DNA from: Colius striatus
Lineage: Eukaryota > Chordata > Aves > Coliiformes > Coliidae
Length of the DNA stretch: 64,000 nt
Direction: 5' to 3'
Assembly (NCBI RefSeq): GCF_028858725.1
Contig: NC_084776.1
Span: 124,001 to 188,000 of the forward strand
Positions 34,001-47,122 of the stretch are shown here, piece by piece. Each line of letters begins with the position of its first letter. Positions within the stretch are counted from its first letter, which is position 1. The notes under the pieces were generated by a model. That model did no database searches. It saw nothing but the letters and a program-made list of their open reading frames with translations, and was not told where the DNA came from. The position numbers and the translations under genes are program-made.

Positions 34001-37000
34001 CATTTTTGAATGGCTTAAAGTAGCATAAACTATTGAGTTTCATTGTAAATACAGACATTTTCAGTAACGTCCCTCTTAGAATTCTTCTTACTAGCCTTGA
34101 AGATTTGTGTATATGAACTGTGTTCATCAAATTGTTATACTGAACAAACTCTTTCATTTTTTCTAGTGGGTATTCCCACAATTAAGTGGTGTGGAGCTGA
34201 AGGGGACTACAATGTAATGGTGATGGAGCTGTTGGGACCGAGTCTTGAAGATCTCTTCAATTTTTGTTCAAGGAAATTTAGTCTCAAGACCGTCTTGTTA
34301 CTTGCTGACCAGATGGTAAGAAACTGCTTTGTTGATTTGATAGCGCAGTGTGTTGTGATATTGAAATTTCTTGAGGGACTGTAACCAGCTATGTTTTATT
34401 CTTGTAAATTAGAGGTGAATAGGCTGTATCATTAATGGAAAGACTCAAAGTTAGTTTTGTTTCTGTAAAGTGTCCCATCAAAAGTGGTTACAGTCTTAAT
34501 TTGATTTTTGAACGCCAGATCTGCGCTGTTGGCAAATCAGGTGTTGCATTGCTGAAAGATGGAGAAAGCTTTTGGGAACAAATGTGAAATAGATAAAGGG
34601 AAAGAGCTGGAGAGAATGTTTATTATCATCTTCTAAATTATGTTCTCCTTGATGTTTTTGCATGTTACAATAAAAAATTCCTTTGCCTTTTATCGTTAAG
34701 ACAGCATTGCTAGTGTTGTTCTAAGAAAAAAATGAAATGTGTATGATGATCTTTTTTTTTCTTCCTCTGTATTTAGATTAGTCGAATTGAATATATTCAC
34801 TCCAAGAACTTCATTCACCGAGATGTGAAGCCAGATAATTTCTTAATGGGCTTGGGGAAGAAGGGCAATCTTGTCTACATAATAGACTTTGGATTAGCAA
34901 AGAAGTATCGAGATGCGCGAACTCACCAACATATTCCGTATCGTGAAAATAAAAACTTAACGGGAACGGCCCGTTACGCGTCCATCAACACTCATCTTGG
35001 AATTGGTGAGCTGGTGAAATCAATAAATAGAAGCTTTAAGTGTCAATGCGCATAATTTTAGTGCAAGTGGGTATTGGTTTATAGAAACATAGAAGACAGG
35101 CCCTATTTCTGTCAGTAGCAGTGCAACGTGCCTGGCCTCTTGTCTCTTGATTGGGTGGGATTCGGTCAGTTTGTAATTCTCAGGAGTTAGCACATTTTTT
35201 TAAGAATTGCAAGGGTGATGGGCTTTTCCTTGTGCTAGATGACTTTATTGTGGGCATAGTAACTCTGTTATCTCTTGTTTTTCTAGGGGTTTTTGTGACA
35301 GTCTTGTTGCACAGTCTTTTGTTTTTGCGGTTTTTTTGAAACCTAATGAGTCCACTTTTTTATGCTGTTGTAGAGCAATCTCGCAGAGATGACTTGGAGT
35401 CCTTGGGCTATGTACTGATGTATTTTAACCTGGGCTCCCTCCCCTGGCAGGGACTGAAAGCAGCAACAAAGAGGCAGAAATACGAACGTATCAGTGAAAA
35501 GAAAATGTCTACACCCATTGAGGTTTTGTGTAAAGGCTATCCTTGTAAGTTATGCTTTTGTGATACTAGGCCTACACGTTCGTGTTCTAGTGGTATTTCT
35601 TTTTTTCTTTACGCTGATTTCTATCAGTCTTTTTTTACTGCTTTTTTTTTTCCAGAATATTACAAATCTAAAATTGTGGTACTTCCCATCTAAGTCTCGT
35701 TCATAGAATCAGAGAATCATAGATTAGATGGGCACTAAGACTTAGATGGGAAGTTTGTAAGGGTCCCCTAGATTTTGTGAGGTAGCAGACATGAATCTTT
35801 ATGTGACTTAACAACAAAGAGATGCCGTTCCATGTCCTGCAGGAAATGGTGTTTAAATGTACTAAAAGCAAAAACCAGGCAAAAAAAAAAAGTCTTTTCT
35901 TTGCTCAACTGTAATTTTAAACCTGCCCCCAGCCACAAGTGTTTGTTGAAGGACACTAGTATTGGATCCTGTCTGCTCTCGATGTGAGATCTATGCCTAC
36001 TCTGTGACAGACAAATTATTTCCTTTTCAGCATTGACTTGATAGACGGGCTGTAGTGTTGCCATCAGTAGATTTCTAGTGTTGGGTCATCATTCTTTTTC
36101 TTACACTTAGGAGATTCCCTGTTGACTTTGGGGTGACTGGGGTTTGGGTTTTTTTGTAATTCTGTTACAAAAAGCAAATGTGAAGGAAAAAAAAAACAGG
36201 CTTTCTTTTATTGCAGCTGAATTTGCCACATACTTGAATTTCTGTCGTTCTTTGCGCTTTGATGACAAACCAGACTATTCCTATCTAAGGCAATTATTCA
36301 GAAACCTCTTCCACCGACAAGGGTTCTCCTACGACTATGTGTTTGACTGGAACATGCTGAAATTTGTGAGTAGCTGACGTAGCTTTCAAAAGTACTGTTG
36401 GTTTGGGATTTTTTTTTTTTAATTGTAATGGTATTTTATGTTTATTTTTTCAGTTTCAGTATTGCCTTTTTCCTCCCAGAAGCTCTGTTGTCTAGAAAAA
36501 AAAAATGAGGAAAGGCAAGAGGTACAGAAGCCACGAGATAGGGTTGAATGACAACTAAGTTGGAAATTACACAGTTTTAAATGTGTAAGGCTTCTGAGAT
36601 ACCTCCTTCAGGACAGTTGCCAGGCTAGGTTGCAGAATTACTGTTTTCTCCACCTTGATCTTCAGCACGGATCATTTGCAACTGTTGAGGAGGTCTCCAG
36701 CTACCGTAACACTATATGCATACATCAGCATTTTGAAGACTATCCTAGCAGTTTTATGAACAAAATTTATGGCAGTTCATGAGAAATTAAAACAAAATCT
36801 TGAATGTCCTAGCAAAATTCAGTTCACTGGTTGTCTGCTTCTTTATTTTCAGAATTTTTTTTGTTCATTCATCTTGACTCATAGGGTGCAAGCAGAGCGG
36901 CTGAAGATGCTGAACATGAAAGACGAGAACGAGAGGAGAGATTGAGACATACACGAAATCCAGCTGTGCGTGGGTTACCCTCCACTGCATCTGGCAGGCT

Positions 37001-40000
37001 GAGAGGAACGCAAGATGTAGCTCCTCCTGCCCCTCTTACCCCAACTTCACATGCTGGTAAGTAAGCAAATCATAGAATCATAGAATGGTAGGGGTTGGAA
37101 GGGGCCTTTAGAGATCATCTTGTCCAACCCCCCTGCAGAAGCAGATCAGCCTAGATCAGGTCGCATAGGAACATGTCCAGGCGGGTCTCGAAGACCTCCA
37201 AGGAAGGAGACTCCACAACCCCTCTGGGCAGCCTGTTCCACTGCTCCATCACCCTCACTGTGAAATGTTTTTTTCTTATATTTAAGTGGAACTTTTTGTG
37301 TTCCAGCTTCATCCCATCACCCCTTGTCCTGTTACTAGCTACTGTAGAGAAAAGGGATGCTCCAATCTCCTGATACCCACCATTTAGACGTTTGTAAATA
37401 TTAATAAGATCCCCCTTCAGTCTTTTCTAGACTAAAGTGCCCCAGTTCCTGCAGCCTTTCCTCGTATGAAAGATGTTCCAGTCCCCTGGTCATCTTGGTG
37501 GCCCTGTGCTGGACTCTCTCCAGAAGTTCTCTGTCCCTCTTGTGCTGAGGAGCCCAGAACTGGAGACAGGACTCCAGATGAGGCCTCACCAGGGCAGAGT
37601 AGAGGGGGAGAAGAACCTCCCTTGACCTGCTGGCTACACTGTTCTTGATGCATCCCAGGATGCCGTTGGCTGCCTTGGCCACAAGGGCACGTTGCTGGAT
37701 CATATTTAGTTTCTTATTGATCAGGACTTCCAGGTCTCTCTCTGCAGAGCTGCTCTTCAGCAGTTCGACCCCCAGCCTGTACTGGTGCATTGGGTTGTTC
37801 CTTCCCAGATGCAGGACTCTGCACTTGTCCTTGTTGAACCTCAGGAGGTTCCTCTCTGTCCAACTCTCAAGCCGGTTGAGATCCTGCTGCATGCCAGCAC
37901 AGCCTCTGGGGAATCAACCAGTCCTCCGAGTTTGGTGTCAGCGAACTTGCCAAGGGTACCCTCAGTCCCCTCATCCAGGTCGCTGATGAAGATGTTGAAC
38001 AAGACTGGCCTCAGAACCGATCCCTGTGGAACTCCACTGGCCACAGGCCTCCAACTCGCCTCTGTCCCATTGATCACCACTCTCTGAGCTCTGTCATTCA
38101 GCCAGCTCTCGATCCACCTCGCTGTCTACTCCTCCAAGCCACACTGCCTGAGCTTTCTGATGAGGATGTTGTGGGAGACAGTGTCAAAAGCCTTGCTGAA
38201 GTCAAGGTAGATGAGATCCACTGCTCTCCCCTCATCTAGCCAGCTGGTTATGCACTCATAGAAGGCATCAGGTTGGTCAAACAGGATTTCTCGTTGGTGA
38301 ATCCATGTTGACTCCCCCTGATAACCATCTTTTTCTTCATATGTTTAGTGATAACATTCAGGATGAGTTGTTCCATCACGTTTCCAGGGACTGGAGGTGA
38401 GGCTGACCAGCCTGGAGTTTCGTGGGTCATTCTTCTTGCACTTTTTGAAGACCGGCGTGACATTGGCCTTTCTCCAGTCCTCAGGCACTTCGTCTGTCCT
38501 CCACAGTTGTTCAAAACTGATGGAGAGAGGCTTAGCAATCACATCAGCCAGCTCTCTCAGCACTCTAGGATGCATCCCATCAGGACCCATTGACTTACGA
38601 GCCTTAAGCTTGGCCAACAAGTCTTTAACCTCTTCCTCTTCCACCCAGGGCAAGTCCTCTGCTGTCCTGGCCATCCTGTTATCCTTGCAGGACTGGGCTT
38701 TCCAAGGGCCAGCCTTAGCCGTAAAGACTGAAGCAAAGAAGGCATTCAGTACCTCAGCCTTCTCTGCATCCTCAGACATCAGGGCACCCTCTTTGATCAG
38801 CGGGGGGCCAACATTCCCCCTTGTCATCCTTCTGCTGCTGATGTACTTGAAAAATGCCTCATTACTGTCCTTAATGTCCCTGGCTAAATTTAATTCTAGA
38901 AGGGCTCTAGCCTTCCTAGTTGCACTCCTGCATGCCCTGGCAATGTTCCTATACTCTTCCCAAGAAGCCAGCCCCTGTTTCCACCTCTCACAGATGCTGC
39001 TTTCTGCCTGAGTTGACCCAGCGGATCCTTGCTCATCCATGGACACCTCCTACCTCCTTTTCCTCCTTTCTTTCACATTGGGACACACTGATCCTGGACT
39101 TGGAGGAAGTGGTGCTTGAAGGTTGACCAGCTCTCTTGGGCACTTCTACCTTCTAGAATCATATCCTGTGATAATCTGTCCAAGCGGGTCTTTGAACAGG
39201 CCAAAGTCGGCTCACCTAAAATCCAGGGTCATGGTCCTGCCTCTGCCACACAGGATCTTGAACTCTACCATCTCGTGGTCGCTGCAGCTGAGGTTGCCTC
39301 CAACCTTCACATTCCCAACCAGACTCTCCTTATTTGTCAGTACTGGGTCCAGCAGCACACCCCTCCTCGTTGGTTCTTCGATCACCTGCGACAGGAAGTT
39401 GTGGTCAACAATCTGCAGGAACCTCCTGGACTGCGTGTGCTTGGCTGTGTGGCTTTCCCAGCAAATATCAGGGTGGTTGAAGTCTCCTGTGAGGACCAGG
39501 GACTGTGATCGTGAGGCAGCTCTCAGTTGTTCGTGGAAGGCCTCATCCACTTCCTCCTCCTGATCAGGTGGCCTGTAGCAAACTCCTACAGCAATATCGC
39601 CTGCCTTGCCCTGCCCATTAATTTTTACCCGTAAGCACTCTACCCGCTCCTCATCCCCACCCAGACAGAGTTCGGTACACGTTAATTGCTCTCTCACATA
39701 GAGGGCAACTCCATCTCCTTGCAATCCATAGCCATCCATGGCCGTGCTCCGGTCACGGCAGCCATCCCACCACGTCTCTGTGACCACAATGAGGTCATAG
39801 CCCTGCATCCGCACCCACATCTCCTGTTCCTGCTGCTCATTCCCCAGGCTGTGTGCATTGGTGTAGAGGCAGCACAGGGTCTTACTCAAACACGCAGGTT
39901 TCCCTGGACGGGTTCAGGAGATTCCTCCCCGGTTTGGCTCTCCCTCAAGGGTAGTCAGCCTTCCACGTCTCAGGACAATGTGCGGATGAAGGGCACTTAA

Positions 40001-43000
40001 TAACGCATTCCCTGTCCCACCCTGTTTCCCGGCTAGAGAGGACAGCTTGTTCTATTTTGCTTCTACTCCCACCCCCCAAGTCCCTTAGTTTAAAGACCTC
40101 TTTATTAAGTTTACTAGCCTACTCCCAAATACCGCAGTGCCCTGATGGGAGAGATGAATCCCATCCTATCCTATCAAGCTATAGTCCCCAGGGAAGGATC
40201 TGTTGTCGTAGAATCCAAAACCAGCCTTTCAGCCAGGAGTTCTGAATGCCTGAATAGGTGCATCTTGTAGACTACTATAATTTGCAGTTTGTCCCTAATT
40301 GTTGGAAATTCAAAATTAGAATTAGGAAGCCTGATTGGTATTTGTCTCTGATCAGTATTAGGCTTTTTAGTTTGTTTTTTTTTCTCTCCCTCTTACCCTG
40401 AAGGTAACTGCATATGCTCATGACCTCCCAATTGCTACTCAGATTTCTGTTAATTGTAAAAAAAAGGCCTTGATTTCTCTTGTTTATCTCTGGAGGTTTT
40501 TATATGCAAACAGCGAGAGTGCAGTTTTTCCCATGACTGTGTTAATGGCCTTATTTCTTGTTACAAGAATCTAATGCGATTTTTCTCACAGCCAACACCT
40601 CTCCTCGGCCGGTATCTGGTATGGAACGAGAAAGGAAAGTGAGTATGAGATTGCATCGTGGTGCCCCAGTCAATATCTCGTCGTCTGACTTAACAGGCCG
40701 ACAAGATACCTCTCGCATGTCAACTTCGCAGGTAAAACAAATTGCTGTGTAATGGAAAAATGAGGTTGATGAGTTAATTTGCTGAAAGAACCAATCAATG
40801 TGATTTCGTATTGATTATTCACGTGATGTTTACTCATATAAATACTTGACATTTTAACTGAATTTTGTGATGGAGCTGTAGACTACTGTAAAGAAAGTGT
40901 CTTTTTTTTTTTTTACCTTACCAGCAATAAGCACGAAATACAATAGTATTAATTCATTGCTGCATGACATAATGCAAAGTCCTAGAGATACAGCATTTTT
41001 ACCTACAGTTGCGGTGATTAGCTCCTTAGCTCATTAGTCTTCTCAAATCTATTATCAATGAGGAAGCGGAATAAGTTAGAGGCAGTTGTGAGTCACGTTT
41101 CAAGTTCGACAGAGCAGAGAATATTGGTGCAGAATAGACTAGAAATGGCGAAGAACAGAAAAGTGCAAAAGTGAAGGTACACTGTGGTGCAGTACGATAA
41201 TTCAGAGCTGATAAAAAGCCACGTACGTGGATGATGGTTATGTCACAGAAGGCTCATTCGAGGAGGATGGCAGGAGGCTGAATGATATTCATACCTGTAG
41301 TCAACACTGAAATCATCTTTGCTGGTCACAGTGACTTAGCAAAGAGATTTTAGTAATGCTTTTGTTTAAGACTCACAAACAATGTTTAAATATATTTTTA
41401 ACTCTTTATGTTATAGCTGAAACATTCTTTTTCCAGGGTATTGACACAGATTTGTCCTAAGTAGGGTGTGACCTGGCTTTGTACAGCTTACCTTCAGCCT
41501 TACCTACAGAACAGGAACTCGCCTATACTGTAGGCATGCTGCAATATTACTGGGAGAGCAGTCTGTTATGGGTACTGGTGCAGTCACCTGGAGGTTTTCC
41601 CATCACACCTCAATGCTGTGCTGGAATTCTAGCTGCATAATGTTTTCCATCGATTCATTTTCTTCCTCGTTGACAGAGCATCTTGAAAAAAAATTGAACT
41701 TGGTTCCTTTTGGCTGCGTCATTTAATTGGCAGAGTTAATTGTTTTGAGTAGTACATGTTCTTACTTAGAAAATCTTACTGCTAGATGGAGGCCAGGTGG
41801 GTATCTCTAATGAAGACTGAGATTGGAGAACTAGATTGGAGAAACGATTCTGCTGTAACAAAAGTGAAGTTGGATTTTTTGGGGTTAGTGTTCAGCTGAA
41901 TTAATTGTTTCACCATGTAGCTGCACAAACGCTTGTGCTTGCACAAGGGGTGAATGGTTTTGGAGCAGTAATGACCGGTTGAGTGTAGGAGATGGGTGAG
42001 ATTTTCTGTGTTGCCTTTGGTGGCAGTTTCTGCAGCCTTAAATTGTTCACTGCACTACAGTTCTTGCCACTGGAAACTCTCACATTGATATTTAGTGCAA
42101 TATGTAGTGTGTGGATGGCAGAGAGTGGGTGCAGACATCAGGAAAAGCTTTTTTACTATGATGATGGGCAAGAACTGGAACAGGTTGCACTAAGAGGTTG
42201 TTGGGTCTCTGTCTTCTGAATTATTTGGAACCCAGTTGAACGTGGTCCTGTGCAGCCTGCTCCAGTTGACTGCACGTGGGATAGTGGGATTGGACGAGAC
42301 GATCTCCAGGTATCCTGTCTGACCTCGACTGTTCTGTGAGGTGTTGATGCCAAGTTTCCCCTGAACTTTAATATAAAAATGGTTTCCTGGCAAAGTGTGT
42401 AGGTCCAGGGTTTGTCTCTGGCATTCTGGACACATCCCAGATGCTTTGTCTCTTTTACCAGTCAGATAAATAATTAATGGGAGCGGCAGAATTAAGTGCA
42501 GTGATGTTACTTAACTATGTTAGGTGAGAGTACATCTTAAAATTTTTTGCTATATTACTGACACGTAGTTCAGTGTGCACTTGATGCTTTTCTAAACATT
42601 GTACAGTATGAGTAATCCAGGTGAGTTTGCAGATATGTTTTGGTTCTGCCTAACTCTTAAAATGGGAATATTCTGAGATTGTGTAGGACTGTGAGAGTTT
42701 TTTGAGTAGTCTTTGGATATCCAGATACATAGTTTGTGGTGTGGGCAAACAGTACAGTCTGGCTTAATGGCACATTTCCATACACACTGTTTTGTCACTC
42801 TGTTCCAAGTATGGGATCACCCAGTTGACTTCTTTACAATCCCAGTGGCAGCCCACTCAGAGGAGATCCCCACTGGGCTGCCACTGGGATTGTAAAGAAG
42901 TCAACTGGGTGATCCCATACTTGGAACAGTGGGGATCTCCCCTGAGTTTGTTCAAATTAATCATTCGTGATCTGTTGTATTCATTTAGTTCTTCTCAAGG

Positions 43001-46000
43001 TGGCGAACCACTGCTGATCTCCCCTCACGGTGAGGGGAGTAACACTGAGTAACAGTGTGTCTCTGTAGTATAATGTCATCCGTACTGCTTCTTATGAGAG
43101 AACGATAAAAAACAGCAGCTGTTTCTCCGTGCTCGTTCCAGAGTGTGTGAGTTTGCTTTGTAAGCCTTAAGTAACTATGCTATCACTGTTCCTTTTTCAG
43201 GAAGTGCTTAGACCATGCTCCTGGTAGAAAGCAGCTTTTAAAGTTTACTATGCGAGATCTATAGATGTCATGTTAAGAATTACTTTTGTTAGAGTTGTTA
43301 ATTATAACCTGATAAATTGGATTTTTTATTTTATTTGGATGCGTTGATTCAGTAAAGCTAGACATACAGATATTCTGTATAGAACCCAAGTTGTCTTGTG
43401 GAAGATAAGTCTCAGAGAAATGTGAATGCTCACAGGAAAATGGTAGTTGGTAAGGAGAGCAAAATAGGTATCACGTATATTCCCCGCCTACTGTCCGCAT
43501 AGTGCCTAAATCATTCTTACTAGAAAGATTACCACTTTGTAATGCTGAGTAGCGAGTGTTTATTGGATTAACAACTAGCATGCATATGAATTGGTTCAGG
43601 AAATATGTTTCTGGTGAAATTATATAAATCCTGTGGCACATGTTGTTTTACGTGAAAGTGAACGCAGCAGCTGAAAGCCTGGAGGTCGTGAGATGTTGAA
43701 TAGCGATAAACATTAGTGAGAGCTGGGCAGTCCTGTAAAGCCTATTCGAATAAAATGTATATTACTGCAGCACTCCAAAACCTTATGAGGATGAAGGAGC
43801 GGAGCCCTTTGTCCTGTATGTGGTATGCAGTGACTGAGGAGTCTTCAGATGTAAGGTTGAAAAGGTTGATGTCATAACGAAAGGGCGTAATTTCATCCTT
43901 GACTCTGTGTGTGATACGACAGTGAACAGAAAATGAGAGGTTATTTCATGTCATTAATGAGATGGATGCCGGAATATTATGCTCGGTTCGGTTCTCTGTA
44001 TCTTAAGTTGTTGAAAAATTTTAAGTAACACAGAGCCATAAAAATTGAGTTTGGGAAAACACATTGTACAATGCAAGAGTTTGAAATCAGTCTGAAAGGT
44101 AAGAGATCATCTGGACTTAGTAGGTGTAGTATTTTAGAGACAATGATTTTAACAAAAACTGATATTTAGGTAGAAAATGTGTGAAAAACCTATTGCATAA
44201 AACCACTCACCTTCAAAGAAAACCAAAAAACTGGAAGTCTACATGAAAGCAATTAGCCACCGAAACAACTTTTAAAAAGTACATCATCTGGCCCTTTCCA
44301 TCAAAAATGGATTCATTTCTAGGTGGTGTATTCAGATCTAGCAAGCCTCAGCTACATGTCTATGTACAACAAAGAGATGTGATCTGTGCAGAAAATCATT
44401 CCAGCTGTTCAAAGATCCTTCTGCTCTTAGGTCTACAAATGACTTATTCACTAAGTCTCTTTACATAGTCTTTAAATGTTAAGAAACATAGTAAATGAGG
44501 TAAATGAGTATTCCAGTAAGGGCTGCTTTGAATCAGTTCCGTTGGTCCACAATGCACAGATTACATCCTGAAAGCAGCGATCGTCTCAAGGGTGTAGTAG
44601 GGTTCATTTCCTTTCACAGACTGTTTGATCCGACTGTTTATGATATACAGTAAGTTGTTTTAATTTTTTTTTTCTGAATGTAGCATGTTCAACACCAAGC
44701 TGTGTGTAACTCCTACTGCTGATAGAGATATTCTCTCCATAGTTGGGAGAAAATATTGGCGTGCTGCACAAAGAAATATTTGATTAAGTCTCTTTGATGG
44801 GAGTAGGTTCTACAAGATTGTAACCAACACCAGCGTTGAGCAGCTGAGATGTTGTACCGTTTCCCGGGCTGAAAAGAAACATGCTTCCAATGCCTCTGCA
44901 TTTGTCATCTCATGAGCAAATCTTTCTCCTTATATCCATCCTCACAGGCATCATACTCAGCATTGTTCTTCTGACCCTGGCAGCTTTCTTTGAGGAATAA
45001 CAATTTGTTCCTTTTACGTATCTCTTAATATTGAAAGAAATGTCTTATAGAGGTATAAAGTCAGAGCTCCTCAAAAGACACATTTGCTACTGCAGTTTTA
45101 GGTTGGATGTGTGTTAGACATCTTTATATACTGGGGCAGTGGAACCGTTACAAATTGCTGTCTTTTCCCCTACCTCAGAATAGCATTCCTTTCGAACACC
45201 ACGGCAAGTAGCTGCTCGTCTCCTTTCGTTGGAAGGCAGCACTGGGTGAGTGCTTCTCATTGGACACCAAAACTTTGTATGGGGTGGGGAAAAAAAAAAT
45301 CTTTGGAAACATCCAACTTCGGTTCTTCTCCTCATGTTACAAAATAGCCGTGCCTGTGCCTTCTGGTCAGATGCTTGGTGGAGCATTGTTTTTTCTCTAC
45401 CTTAAAACTAAATTTCCTTCCAAAAATGGCATTTTTGCTGCTGTTCCTCTTGGACTCTTAAGCAGAATTGAGCAAAATGGTAACTTTAATAGTGTCTAAA
45501 ATTATTCAAGCATTGACGATAAAATAGCAAAGTGTAAATTTTAGCTGTGTGGGAATTACCTATCTTTCCAGGAATGTTCATGCAGCAGCGTGACATCCAT
45601 TCAAAAACCACATCTGCTTCTGAATTGTAAAACCAAAATACTTGTGTGAAGATTCAATTTACTATATTACTCAAATGAGGCTCTATCTTGTCATTAATGG
45701 AATGTTCTACTACGGCCGTTTCCATTTTTCACTGTTTTATATTCTTCTCCATTCGTTATGAGCTGACATTTTAAAAATACTCAGATCTATTCAGATCTGT
45801 ATTTTAAAAATGTTCACATAGCGATGAGAATATTTTGAACGTGAGCATCTCAGGTAGACAGACTTGGATTTGGGTATTTAGAACTTCTTTCCACTGTTGA
45901 GTGTAGTAGAAGTTTCTGCCTTTCTGTGCGCAGCTTTTGGCTTTTTAGTCTGTTCTGCTTTTGGCAACAACAGGTTTCATCAGGGAAGTAATAAGTTTCA

Positions 46001-47122
46001 GTTGGAATCTGAACCTTGATGGCTGAAGGATGCTTTCTCAAGTATTTCAGGAGCTTCTTTGCTTTGCTTCCTCATTAAAAAAAAGGCTGTTCCTTAATAA
46101 ATTCTGTTGTATAACTCCGTCTGCCGCCTCACTTTCTCTATAAAGCCTCAGCTTGCGCTAATCCAGTATCTCTAGTTGGTGAAGAATCCTGCTGTTCCTC
46201 TTCTGTTTTCTCCTCCTGCTTTGTATGCTTGGCTGACTCTGCGCAACGTGCTTTGTAAACAGTTTTTAACATTAAAAAGATCCATCTGTGAATGTCGGCT
46301 TAACACTTTAAACAGTTTCAAGTTCAATTATCAGACTTTCATCATCAATTTAAAAAAAATAATTAAAGAGAAAAAAACAACCAAACAAAAAAAGGCAGAC
46401 CTAAAGCTTTGCATTGGAAAGCTTGTGTGCAGGATACGTGCAGATTCTGATCTACAATGTGTCTACATTGCTTGGCCTCTACCGTATGCTTTGTTGTCTG
46501 TAGCTGTTCACAACTGAAATTAATACTGAATACGGATTAGACTACTTAAGACCTTTCTCACTTCTTAAATTGGAGTGATGTGTGGTTGTTTTGCACAGTG
46601 AAAGTATTCTTGAAAGAATGTTACTCTCTCAATGGAGTCGGTCAAGCTATGGAAGTGATACGTCCTTTGATACAGTGTCCCATGGAAAATGAAAAGCTGT
46701 TGAAAATAATTAATTTTTTTTACCCTCTTAGTGGGTGTTTTTTTCCACAAAATAATTATTCATTCAGGCTATTTGTATGCATTGGCAGCGTTTTTTTCAT
46801 CTGGTTTGTTCTTCCGTGCATGTTTATGCTTTGCTTACTTCAAACCATCCCTTCTGTCTGGAAAGGTGAATTTTTCATGTTAATAATACAGGAGGAAAAT
46901 GCAGGCAACTTCACCTAGCTACAGGTGGGTGTGAAACATTGTATAGCTCTTTGTATTTTAACCTGGTACACTTACCTTTGGCAACAAATTATTTACAAGT
47001 ACATTGAGAGCCACTTTTATGTTAACTGGGAGGATGTGTGCTGATGTTGTCTTGTTTTTTGGCTTTGGTAGATTCCTGCTCGGGTAACTACCAGTGTTCT
47101 CCAGTCTGCTGTGCACCGATGA
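28009..47122 (+). CDS. CSNK1D: Casein kinase 1 delta, nine coding exons, 415 aa
   Basis: CSNK1D is a Ser/Thr kinase that phosphorylates PER proteins (clock speed), Dishevelled (Wnt) and many other substrates in nucleus, cytosol and at centrosomes. Coding exons are 28009-28084, 33184-33294, 34167-34315, 34777-35005, 35374-35544, 36217-36365, 36885-37056, 40592-40731 and 47072-47122. The phases join without a break and give 415 residues, the length of the human main isoform. The protein has the glycine loop GSGSFG (16-21), Lys38, HRDVKPDN (catalytic Asp128) and DFG (Asp149), followed by the regulatory tail. TDIAAGEE in exon 2 and [18 protein letters not shown] in exon 8 distinguish delta from epsilon. 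The last exon encodes [16 protein letters not shown]. Intron 2 uses a GC donor. An alternative last exon lies at 45179. CR1 elements occupy introns 1, 7 and 8. Confidence 0.97.
28085..33183 (+). other. CSNK1D intron 1
   Basis: A 5.1-kb intron from GTAAGG to TTTTAG. Apart from the CR1 fragment at 30.09-30.57 kb I see no other gene or element. Confidence 0.9.
30090..30570 (+). mobile_element. CR1 LINE 3' end
   Basis: It contains the CR1 3' landmarks in + orientation: GATCGGGAGACTGGAACGTC, AGAAGAGGAGACTGCTGGG, CACAGGCTGCCCAGGGAGGG, CGCCTGGACACGTTCCTGC and GATGATCTCTGGTCCCTTCC, ending CCATTCTGTGACTCTG. It is a 5'-truncated copy in CSNK1D intron 1 with a small internal duplication (GATGGAAAGAAACTG twice). 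Confidence 0.9.
37068..40245 (-). mobile_element. CR1 LINE, nearly full ORF2, degenerate
   Basis: The CR1 tail (TCATAGAATCATAGAATGG) at 37068 marks the 3' end, so the element reads right to left. An endonuclease frame (39889-39212) with [10 protein letters not shown] and SDHEMVEF is followed by a reverse-transcriptase frame (39046-38345) with [16 protein letters not shown] and NVTPVFKK, and by C-terminal pieces (38080-37841, 37892-37401). Frameshifts and stops separate the parts. The FADDTKL catalytic motif reads FADTKLGG (near 37940), with one aspartate codon deleted. ORF1 is mostly absent. The element lies in CSNK1D intron 7, antisense to the gene. Confidence 0.92.
42130..42345 (+). mobile_element. 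Old CR1 3' fragment
   Basis: Diverged CR1 3' region: GGAACAGGTTGCACTAAGAGG, then GTGGTCCTGTGCAGCCTGCTC, then GACGAGACGATCTCCAGG, and a CTGTTCTGTGAGG end. It sits in CSNK1D intron 8. Confidence 0.75.
42800..42929. repeat. Perfect 56-bp inverted repeat with 18-bp loop
   Basis: Arm 42800-42855 (starts CTGTTCCAAGTATGGGATC) is the exact reverse complement of 42874-42929. The 18-bp spacer (CTCAGAGGAGATCCCCAC) is itself almost perfectly inverted just after the second arm (42929-42946, one mismatch), giving an A-L-A'-L' layout. In the CSNK1D pre-mRNA (intron 8, between exon 8 and both last exons) it would fold into a long uninterrupted hairpin. Confidence 0.97.
43050..45170 (+). other. CSNK1D intron 8, remaining sequence
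   Basis: AT-rich intron before the alternative exon at 45179. No conserved coding sequence or clear mobile element recognised. Confidence 0.6.
45179..45211 (+). CDS. CSNK1D: CSNK1D alternative last coding exon (short-tail isoform)
   Basis: After the acceptor TACCTCAG the sequence encodes [10 protein letters not shown] and TAG. Spliced to exon 8 (phase 0) it gives a 409-aa protein, matching the known second CSNK1D isoform. It lies 1.86 kb upstream of the standard last exon, so isoform choice here is a competition between the two terminal exons. The kinase C-terminal tail autoinhibits and affects PER2 phosphorylation, so the two tails are probably functionally distinct. Confidence 0.93.
   Translation, partial: NSIPFEHHGK

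Noticed and set aside
28009-40731. Assignment as CSNK1E rather than CSNK1D
   Set aside because: Exon 2 (TDIAAGEE), exon 7 tail and both last exons match delta; the SLC16A3 neighbour also fits CSNK1D.
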